Source: Atriophallophorus winterbourni (taxonomy: Eukaryota; Platyhelminthes; Trematoda; Plagiorchiida; Microphallidae). From it: a DNA stretch of 64,000 bases. Position numbers and translations under genes: made by a program. Below the pieces are notes generated by a model that was not told where the DNA came from, searched no databases, and saw only the letters and a list, made by a program, of their open reading frames with translations. Positions 55,065 through 64,000 of this stretch are shown here, in pieces. Position 1 is the first letter of the stretch. Every line of letters begins with the position of its first letter. The stretch lies in NCBI GenBank assembly GCA_013407085.1, contig JACCGJ010008407.1, positions 32,869 to 96,868 of the forward strand, read 5' to 3'.

Positions 55065-58000
55065 ATGCAGCAAACAAAAGCCTCGTTTTGTATGTGCTCA
55101 ACGCTTCTGTATTAAGAACCTCTACGCCACAACCTTCCAGCGACGTAGATTCTCCACACAGCACTAATTTAGACATACCAAAAAACTTGGTAATACCTCG
55201 GGTTTTGCGCCCGAGGGTTCTCCGAAATTAGGCGGGGTACATCGAAATGCTGTGAGCATACTATACACAAATGCTTGCAGCGTGCGTAGTAAATGGCTGG
55301 AATTAATGCAGAAAGCCTCCAATAGTAAATCTAGGATCCTAGTTATATCAGAGACCTGGCATCAAGATACAGACATTATTCCAGTTGATCTTCTTTCGAC
55401 ATATACAGCCATCAGATCGGATAAACCTGATGGTAGAAGCGGAGGAGGAGCTATAATACTACTTCTACATGCTATTAAATATCAAGACTTTGGCATCAAA
55501 ATGGCCACCTTTGGAATCTATCTGGTCTCGACAATCGTCACAGACGGTAAGATCTCTTTTGCGTTAGGCTGATTATACAGGGCACCCAACGCTTCTGAGG
55601 AGGAGGACCAGGAACTTAGGAAACTTCTTACCAGGTTGTTCATAACTACCCCAGGAGTCTATTTAATAGGTTACTTCAACCTACCGGGTATTGACTGGGA
55701 CACTCAGACAACCTCTGATAGAATTTACCAGGTATATCTCGATTCGATGCACTCCAGTGCGCTTTATCATCAGGTAAGTGAGAAAACTAGGTACAGAGAT
55801 GGACATTCGCCATCTGCACTGCAACTACTTTTGTCTATAGGTCCTAAAGATGTCTAAAACCTCTCTTACGACTCACCTTTTGGGAAAAGTGACTATGTCA
55901 CCATAATATTCCAGGCAATTCTCTGTTTTCATAAGCCGCCATTCAAATAAAGGCGTAATCTAAATCGAATTGACTGGAATGCCGTACGGCTTTCCGCTTC
56001 ACGATGTGACTGGTTCTCTGAAAGCAATGACATCGAAAGTAAATGGTCGGTTATTAAGCGCATTATTTTAAGTTTTCAATACCTTTACTGTCCTTTTCGA
56101 CCTACACGGCTAAAGAACAAGCACCTTGGTGGACTCCTGCGGTGCAACGCAACATTATTAGGCGCGACAGACACTGGCGGAGATATACAGCCTTACCAAC
56201 CTATAGAAATTGGTCGTGCTATAAGGCTTCGAGAAACAGCACAGTAAAGCTACAACGGGAGCTTAAGCGAAGCTACGAAACCTACCTGGCGAAATCTGCT
56301 AAAAAGAACCCTAAGAAGAATTTTAGTTATGTTCAGTCTAAGGGTAAGACAAGGGAGCACATAGGTACCCTAATATTAGACAATGGCGAGAAAGCCAATT
56401 CGGACCCCGAAAAGGCAGCAGCTTCGCTGGATTTGTTTCGAAGCGTACATAGAATGAATGGCAGCGATGCGATTCACTCAGTCCCAACTCTCAATACGGA
56501 AATGGGTGCCTCACTTAGCGAAGCCGTTTTTTGCACGGATGATGTCGCGCGTGTCCTAAAGAATCTAGATGAAAATAAATCCGCCAGACCTGACGATGTG
56601 CATCCTAAAATTGTAAAGGAAATATCTAAAGTACTAGCACAGCCTCTAAGTGAGTTATACAACGAATCGCTCTGCAGAGGCATCCTACTAGATGAATGGA
56701 AGTAAGCGATTGTCGTACCCATTCCAAAGGGAGTTAGCGCAAACATAGTTAAGAAATTCCCACCGGTAAGCTTGACTAGTGTTTTATGTAAATCCTTGGA
56801 CAGACTTATCAGGGATCGGTTGTGCAGCCACCTCGTGCGAGATTCATCATTGAGCACGGTTAAACATGGCTTTGTTAAAAGAAGGTTGTGCCTCTCGAAT
56901 GTTTCATGCTTTTTAGATAGAGTTTCTAAGACACTGGATGAAGGCGGACAAGTAGAGGTCTTTTACTTAGACTTGAGTAAGGCGTTCGGTTCGGTTAGTC
57001 ACAGGTTACTAGAGATGAAGCTTGCGGCCAAAGGCATGTCTGGTAAGCTTCACGACTGGATAACCAGTTTTCTTCGTGATAGATCCTTTCAGGTCCGTGT
57101 AGGCGATAATACCACTGAATTCGCAACAGTTACCAGTGGGATTTTACAAGGTTCAGTATTAGGCCCAATTCTCTTTTTGATCTTCATCAATAATATGGCA
57201 TCGCAGTTGTCATGTCCCTGCTACATGTTTGCTGATGATGTCAAATTCACCGGATCCAGTGATCACAGTGATTTGTTGAGAGATATTAAAAAGGTCATTA
57301 AATGGTCGCAGGATTGGGATCTTCCTCCGAACTATAGTAAATGTCGTCTGTTGTCTGTAGCAGTCGACAGAATTACAGTAACTGCGAATAACGGTAGGAT
57401 CGACTTTCAATCTATTCAGAGGGTTAAGGATTTGGGTATAGTCGTAACAGCGGACTTCAAATGGGCTGCGCAGTGTGCCACCGCTGCACAACGAGCTAGA
57501 GGAGAACTCTTTAGGCTTAAATCCGTTCTGACATGTAGAACGCCGGAAGTGTTTATCCCTTCATATACGGCGATTGTCAGACCGCATTTAGAATACTGCG
57601 TGCAAGCCTGGATCCCTTTCTTTCAAATGGACAGAAAGAGTACAACGAATGGCTACCAAAATGGTTGAAGGTATGTTTGGGAAACCCTACGAAGAACGTC
57701 TTCTCCCTTCGGCGTCGGCGTCTACGGGATGACCTCATAGAAACTTTCAAAAATCTTGAAAGGCTTAGGCGACGAGGGTTGTCAAATCCTGTTCTCTCGA
57801 GCGGTCAACCTTTCAACTAGAGGACATACATTGCAGCTCGCGAAAAACCAGAGCCGTCTGAATCTTAGGCAACATTTTTTCAGTGAAAGAGTGGTAAGCC
57901 TCTGGAACAAGCTGACTAAGGAACTAATAGATTGAAAATCATTAGGTGCATTCAAAATGGGTTTAGATGCCTCGTGGCTTGGGCTTTTCACAGACATTTT

Positions 58001-58133
58001 CCGTGAATATACAGGTTATCTGTCGTCAGAATTGTCCATTTTTTGTTCATTTTGAAATTATATGGTCTTGAGCACGATTTAAAAAATCCTGTTATAAAAT
58101 ATGCCTCGTTTTAAATGTCATGTTTTAAATGTA
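55064..58133 (+). mobile_element. CR1-B element, cut in ORF1 (right copy)
   Basis: The mirror of 6,608-9,660. It begins inside ORF1 at 55,064 (DAANKSLVLYVLNAS in broken frame) and runs through the endonuclease (55,252-55,572, 55,636-55,857), RT (56,142-56,705, 56,772-57,668; motif A YLDLSKAFG, motif C MFADDVKF) and C-terminal tail to the TTTTAAATG repeats near 58,110. It keeps the motif A Asp that the left copy has lost, but has the same stop after DEWK near 56,703. It is dead. Confidence 0.85.
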
Positions 58134-58295
58134 CGCACCAATTTTCCATAGTTAAACTCTCACCGGCATGTGAAGAGAAATCCTTTCCGTTTTTCTCAGT
58201 CGCAGCTACAAATTCTGGGACCGAAGGACGGCTTGGAAAACACCGGACGTACTATCGCATGCGACGAGGATACCAGAGAAAAATGAACCAAATTT

Positions 58296-58547
58296 GGCAG
58301 TGGCGGGCGCATCTTTGAATCTTTCTACAGACAGAAATTCTGGACACTCGATTGGCTTATCAGCCAACTGAACTGAACTAATCCCTTGGCGGCGCGATCG
58401 TCAAGGATATCCAAATCACAATAGGAAAAAACGCTTTAGCAGTGGTGGTTGCTTCTCTACAGCTTTCCACCGAAAGAAATTCTGGACGCTCGATTGGCTC
58501 GTTAGCCACTTACTGTCCTGTGCAACTGAACTGAACTGAAGAACTGA
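58296..58547. repeat. Paired minisatellite-like repeat with (AACTG)n, right copy
   Basis: Mirror of 6,194-6,445, ending in AACTGAACTGAACTG beside the truncated CR1-A start. Confidence 0.5.
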
Positions 58548-61500
58548 CGAACCACGTTTACTGAGAATAACTTTCAAAAACCAAAAAGAGATGGAAGACG
58601 TTCTTTTAAACTCTTATTTGCTACGTACATGCTCACAGAATAAATGTCGCACACATGCTGATATTCCGTGGTGGGAGAGAAAAGGTAATTTAAACAATGG
58701 GAAAAATGTGACTAACGCAGTGCTGTTCTTCTTGGTGTTCCCGAACACACTAACACTGCTTCGACAAGTGAAATACAGCACCACGATTACAAACAGTGGC
58801 TCTACGTTGCCAACAGCATGGGGGTGGTGGACACTTTTAGAATACCAAGGTCACCAAACTATAAAGGTGAGGGACCAAAACCTCTGAAAGTAACATTTTT
58901 AACGAAAGCTATGATGAAATCTATTAGGGCTAACTGGAAAGCAAACCATAGGAATCTCCCGAAGGATGTCATAATGACTGATCACATACTTTCTACGCCT
59001 TCTAATGAATCACGGCTTCCGCAATCAGACGAGACTCCGATTAGAAACACTGTGGCAATCCCGAAAAACGACTGACGTCCGAAGGGTCAAACTAATATAC
59101 GAGCTTTCAGCTCCATCATTGTGTACGAAAACCACAATCAATTTCCTGTATACAAACGCACAATGCCTGTTAAACAAACTAGCTGAACTGAAGGATATCT
59201 GCAATCAGCACTCACTCGACTTCATAGCAATAACTGAGACATGGTTCCAACCTCACGTGAGCGATCGCGAGCTCTCTATTCCAAACATGACCCTGTTTCG
59301 GAGAGACCGCTTAAGAACAGGTGGTGGAATAGCTGTTTACCACCATGAACTTTTATACTGTACGGTAGTTACAGATACTGAACTCGATCTGGAAGACAGT
59401 ATATGGTGCAACTTGAAGCTCGAATCAGGCGACAGTTGCATCGTTGGTGTAGTTTACCGTTCACTATCATAATTGGACGCGTATAACGAAAAACTCTCGA
59501 AAGCGATGCAGTAGGCCGGAAAACAGCGCAATTCGCAATTGCTGATTATGGGAGACTTCAATCTGCCTCAACTATATAACCGAGTAGATCATCCACCACT
59601 ATCCCTAGACTACAAATTTCGCGAACTGTTCGATTACATCCCCTTGTATAATCATGTTTGCGATTATACACGACAACGAAATTTGCAACAGATTTCTGTT
59701 CTAGAACTAGTCTTAACCTCCGAAGCCACAGCCGTTGAAGATGTTCAGTATCACCCTCCGCTTGGTCGAAGCGACAACCTCGTTCTGCTATTTCAATACG
59801 TGTGCAACGTCAGTAGAATTGTAAAGCAAACAAAACGAAATAGAAAAGTGGATTATATTGGTTTTATGGAAGCTTCGATGAACATAATATAAATTTCAGT
59901 GATCCGGACTCGCATTGCACAACCCTGACAGATTACATAATCAACATGATACATTTCAATTCTAAAAATGTCCAGAAACATAATAGCAAAGAACCACACT
60001 TCAGAATTCGCAGTAGGTCTTGAAAATGGTTGACAAAGCGAAATTTGGCATGGGCTATTCACAGGGTCTCCAGAACTGATTCAACGTGAGCAAACTTTCG
60101 CGAATTGCGGAATCAAGTCACAAATCTCATCCGAGAGGACAATCAATATCACCAGCTTCAGCTGGCGGTAAGAATGCAGCGAAATCCCAAAACTGCTTTA
60201 TCGAACTGTTAACAACACTACGAAGCTGAAACCCGGTGTTTTTCCGATCATGACAGATAACGGACTAACTGATTCTGTGTTGGAAACCGCTAACGCTCTA
60301 GCCAGTTTTTATTCACGAATTTTCACCCCCAAGGATGAATTACAACCATCAGAATTGTCAGCACCAATTGTGCCGGAGACTATACGCGGTATAAGCATCA
60401 GTTCGGAAATAGTGCAGCACCATCTACGCAAGTTGAATATCAACAAGTCCCCGGGAGCTGACGGAATCACACCTGCAATCCTAAAGTTATGCGGCAGTCA
60501 ACTGTGCGAACCACTTTGTGATTTATTTAATTACTCCTTAAGTGAGGCTGTTGTACCTAATGACTGGAAGAGAGGAATCATAACACCCATCTACAAAGGT
60601 GGAACTCGTTCTGACCCAGCAAATTACCGCCCTGTTACACTTCTTCCAGTGATCTCAAAAGTTATGGAGCGAATTGTGTGCGAAAGAATTGTGAGTCATC
60701 TCGAAGCCCAAAACTTGCTGTCCAGAGAGCAACATGGATTTAGGAAGTCTCGTTCTTGCTTGACTAACCTACTGGAGACACTGCATGACTGGACGCAGGC
60801 AGTGGATAATGGTGGTTGCGTGCATGCGTGTTACTTGGACATATCAAAGGCGTTTGATCGCGTGGACCATTCTATAATCCTGGGTGCCTTCTTACCTGGC
60901 TGAGAAGTTACCTTCTTGATCGCAAAGCAACTGTACGTATCCATGGTGCGATGTCTGGGGAAATCGAAGCCACTAGCGGTTTCCTACAAGGTTCGGTACT
61001 TGGTCCGGTTCTCTTTTTGGTCTACATCAAAGACCTTCCGAAATTTGTCACAGAGAAAATGGTTCTCTTTGCAGATGATGTTAAACTTTGGATGCCAATC
61101 ACGTCAAGCATGGACTGTTTGCGCTTACGAAGAGATTTGGATATATTGAACAGCTGGTCGGAGCGAAATAAACTTCCATTCAACTTCCGAAAGTGTAAAA
61201 TGTTGCAAATAGGCAAAGATTTCCCATTCTCATACAACCTTGTATCAAATCAACTGGAATGGACAACCAAAGAAAAAGACCTCGGCATATGGATTAGTGG
61301 AAGTCTTAAGTTTAGCTTGCAATGCGAAGCAGTGTACAACCGATCTAGCCGCATGCTAGGTATGCTTCGGCGTATTTTTGGACATTTTCCTGTGAATCAT
61401 TCTCCATGCTCATAAATACGTATATTAACCCGGTGATGGATTACTCAGTGCAAGCTTGGGCACCGTGGCTACAAAAGGACATCAAGCTGCTCGAGAGTAT

Positions 61501-62105
61501 TTATCACAGAGCAACTAAAATGGTTGGCTGCCTCCACAACCTACCATATGAGAATCGACTTGAGCATCTAAATTTGGATATACTGCTTAGCAGAAGGGTT
61601 CGATTTTATCTAATCCTAACTTACAAAATAATGAACTCAAAGGCGCACCCTGTGAGGCATCTATTTCGCCTCCGGTCAAGCCATGCCACACGTACTCACC
61701 CATTGACATTTGATATTCCACATTCCCACCGGAACTGCCGTCGGTTCTTCTATTCGGTGCGCGTTTGTTTCTTATGGAACTGCCTACAGTCAGATGTTGT
61801 CCAATCATCTAGTGAAAGGATTTTCAGGAACAAATTGGATATATTTATGCGAAGTAATTCCACCCTACATCCCGTTTATATAACTTGATTTTTTTTCCAA
61901 ACGAATATTTTTTACCCATCATACCGCCACAATACATGACATTTTTTTGCAATTACAAAACTGTCGATCTTTCTAATGAATCAATTTATTTTGTATATAC
62001 ATTTATTGTCCTTATACGAATATCCTGTGGTGTTGTACAGCCACGAGCTTTTTTATACCATAAATCCTTGAATCTTCTTGAATCTTGAATCTTGAAGCTT
62101 GAACC
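58548..62105 (+). mobile_element. CR1-A element, 5-prime truncated (right copy)
   Basis: Mirror of 2,636-6,193. An ORF1 remnant is at 58,591-59,075 (ADIPWWERKG; VVDTFRIPRSPNYKG). The endonuclease is at 59,005-59,472 and 59,539-59,892. The RT is at 60,250-60,903 (217 codons, SPGADGITPAIL, ANYRPVTLLPVISK, LDISKAFDRVDHS), better preserved than on the left. The palm is at 60,951-61,415 and the C-terminus at 61,406-61,888. The 3-prime end is TTGAATC repeats (62,065-62,105). Frame breaks at 59,470, 59,890 and 60,900 make it non-functional. Confidence 0.85.
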
Positions 62106-62177
62106 TCGCGGTGCGTTCAAAAATGAATCGATCATTGTTGTCGCCTGCCGTTGCTAAAAATAGCCGCAGATATCTAG

Positions 62178-62501
62178 GTGTCTATGGATTTAATCGAATC
62201 CATGAGTCCAATAAACGTAGGTCTTATCTTTCTCATTTCAGTTTCAAATAAAATCATGGGAATCGTAACTATCGTTCTTACCCTGATTTCACTAGCGGCG
62301 CTTTTCATAGAGACCCGTGAGATTGCCAAGCACCACGAAAAATGTGAGCCATTTCCACGGCGTATTCCGCTAGATCTGAAGCTGATATTGTTTTACTTAA
62401 TTTTCCAGAAACTAGCTCAAGGTAATGGCCATGATCCATTTGCCGTCAACAGTTGTAAGAAACTAAATCTACCGATTCCTCCATATTACAAAGACGAGTG
62501 A
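62178..62501 (+). CDS. Putative small membrane protein or terminal exon (right copy)
   Basis: Identical in protein to 2,240-2,563. The acceptor-like TCTTTCTCATTTCAG ends at 62,241 within codon 22. A transmembrane helix is predicted by eye at residues 26-44, with a charged tail after it. If spliced, the preceding exon would end in phase 1. No AATAAA is evident just downstream on this strand, which counts against a complete gene end. Family unknown. Confidence 0.35.
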   Translation: MSMDLIESMSPINVGLIFLISVSNKIMGIVTIVLTLISLAALFIETREIAKHHEKCEPFPRRIPLDLKLILFYLIFQKLAQGNGHDPFAVNSCKKLNLPIPPYYKDE

Positions 62502-63701
62502 GGTCGTGTAGAAAAATTACCATAGTCTAACACTACAGATAATGTTCTTGTTCTTGTCAACCACAATTTTATTTCAAAACATAGTGTTGAAATACTTTAT
62601 GCATATGCTGTCTCTCTTATACGTTGACCGACATCTCTATTGGCAATGTATAGGCTGAACTTAGAGCCACGTAAATTAGGTGCTATTCCACGACCTTAGA
62701 TGAAAAACGTTCTCGTAGTTATGCGTTAAATATACACCTATGTTTTTCGTTGCATTCAACTTGCACCTTACATCTGACTTGTTGCTGGTATGTACAGCAT
62801 GCTTTTAAGTACCGTAATTGATTGGTGGCATTAGTAAAATTTGCTATGGTTTTTGAGTCCCCGATTTTATTTTTGGTGTAAATATGAACAAACAATACTA
62901 AGACTGCCTGTGAGACTATTCAACTAAAAAATTGAGTGTGCGGGCTGAAGAGAATAAATTAGGTGACCCCTTGGATATCTTTCTTACGATTATAATTTTA
63001 ATTACCTTGAGTTTATAAGTTGCTTTTGTGAAATTTCTATCGAATTAATATTCTATAACAGAACTTTGCATTTAAAATAGAAAAGCGCATTATAAAGGAT
63101 AGTAAAATACAAAGTTGTTTTAGGCCTGGTCAACATGAGGGTATCTTCGCCCACATGCAGTCTCTGACTGCGGCACTTTTCATGGATCAGGCTTGTGCTT
63201 GAGCAAGCACAAACAAACTAGGACGAGATAATGGAGGATACATCGAATGGAACATGCATTCAATCAAGTTTTGTGAACTAGTAGAGCGACATCAGTACAA
63301 CAGATTTTTGCGGACTTCACTGCCGAGAATCGTAACAAGCTTTCCCCTTCACTCAATTTGACATTATACAATGCTAAGAAAACTTCACGATGCTTAGTGC
63401 AAAAACGTCACAACATGATTTCGGGATATAACATGAAGCGTAAACAACCACTGCGATATCTCATTGCGTAGACCCCAACCTGGAAGACGTACTGCGCCGA
63501 CTTTCGAAAGGTTAATAATAAGGGTCTCTAGTCGGTCGAAGGAGGCCAACAAATCTATGCCATATCAGGGTTTGGCCAATTCGAGATTTACGCCAATCGG
63601 GATGTGGTACGACCTCATTTAAACGGGAACCACCCACCGTTACCTATGCAGGTTGATCTGCTTCTCTATATCAACATTATGTATCATGTATCAAATCACA
63701 A
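62502..63701. other. Non-coding mirror of 1.05-2.24 kb
   Basis: AT-rich sequence with no gene. It contains the inverted copy of repeat R (63,121-63,192, minus orientation) and a solo RTE-B tail at 63,528-63,551 (CGGTCGAAGGAGGCCAACAA). Confidence 0.6.
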
Positions 63702-63783
63702 GCCTGATCCGGGCAAAGTGCCGTGTAGTTATCGACTGCACATGGGATAGGATACCGCCAAGTTGACTAGGCATGGACCGATA
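63702..63783 (+). repeat. Short dispersed repeat R, copy 3
   Basis: Reads GCCTGATCCGGGCAAAGTGCC, then GACTGCACATGGG and AGTTGACTAGGCATGG. In the left arm, 42 bp of this unit are deleted between two TGTG motifs (near 1,045). Confidence 0.5.
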
Positions 63784-64000
63784 TGTGGATGTAAAATAGC
63801 AATGGCTGCGGAACTCTAGCGTGTTTTCGTATGCGGTGACTGCTGGTGGCAAATCAATTTATTAGAATTTATACCGAATAGTTTATTTAAGAGAGCATCG
63901 TTGCTCATGCGTGTATACATTTGTTTGTGCTGTGCGGCTAACCGTGCTTAATTAATTGGCCAGAGGTAGTGAGCTGCATGCTGAAACAGGTTGGAGTCTC

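Larger units (their letters stand above)
55064..64000. repeat. Palindrome outer segment, right arm
   Basis: The inverted partner of 783-9,660, continuing past the window end. At 55,064 a single shared G joins RTE-B sequence (left-side position 18,492) to CR1-B sequence (left-side position 9,660). Confidence 0.95.

Noticed and set aside
783..64000. The palindrome as a simple fold-back sequencing or assembly artefact
   Set aside because: Arms differ by several percent in 7.4-9.7 and 18.5-20.2 kb, carry private indels and substitutions, and skip two large blocks. One fold-back molecule would give uniform identity. Mis-joins at 49.76-49.89 kb or 55,064 remain possible.

Overview
ORGANISM. This looks like nuclear DNA of a parasitic flatworm, most likely a schistosomatid blood fluke. 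It is AT-rich and intron-bearing and is filled with APE-type non-LTR retrotransposons: several CR1-like families plus two RTE-like families, one of them SR2-like. It also carries short pol III (tRNA-like) elements with hammerhead-ribozyme-like cores that resemble the schistosome Sm-alpha family, and a small two-EF-hand protein of the 8-kDa calcium-binding type known from trematode larvae. There is no bacterial, CRISPR or operon-like signal. The assignment rests on my reading of the proteins and repeats, not on a database search.

LAYOUT. Almost the whole window is one giant imperfect palindrome. Paired features have a constant coordinate sum in each of three blocks: 0.78-9.66 kb pairs with 55.06-64.0 kb (sum 64,741; 64,783 and 64,724 beyond small indels); 18.49-23.66 kb pairs with 49.89-55.06 kb (sum 73,556); 35.69-38.10 kb pairs with 47.36-49.76 kb (sum 85,457). 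The spacer is 38.1-47.4 kb. The left side has two blocks with no partner, 9.66-18.49 kb and 23.70-35.69 kb. The second is one period of an approximately 12-kb direct repeat (20.78-29.54 and 31.79-41.02 kb), so the right arm looks like a mirror copy carrying a single repeat unit, fused at a (TA)n tract.

CONTENT. From the left: a reverse-transcriptase scrap; a 107-codon ORF with a membrane segment (present in both arms); CR1-A and CR1-B elements (minus strand); Sm-alpha-like SINEs and decayed CR1 sequence; an RTE-B mosaic whose pieces alternate in orientation; the EF-hand gene (copy 1); CR1-C and CR1-D; another SINE; a second repeat unit with SR2-like sequence, EF-hand gene copy 2, CR1-C and CR1-D; then a near-complete CR1-C copy (41.0-48.4 kb) whose ORF1 is split by a young RTE-B insertion with a 10-bp target-site duplication and an open RT frame. 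The right arm repeats the series in reverse, with EF-hand gene copy 3.

INTERPRETATION. The only convincing host gene is the EF-hand gene, carried three times by segmental duplication. Arm identity is patchy: long identical stretches alternate with blocks differing by several percent. The most divergent block surrounds the site where the arms differ by the 8.8-kb unpaired segment. This fits arm-to-arm gene conversion interrupted by heterology. The divergence argues against the palindrome being a simple fold-back sequencing artefact, although single junctions still need long-read confirmation.
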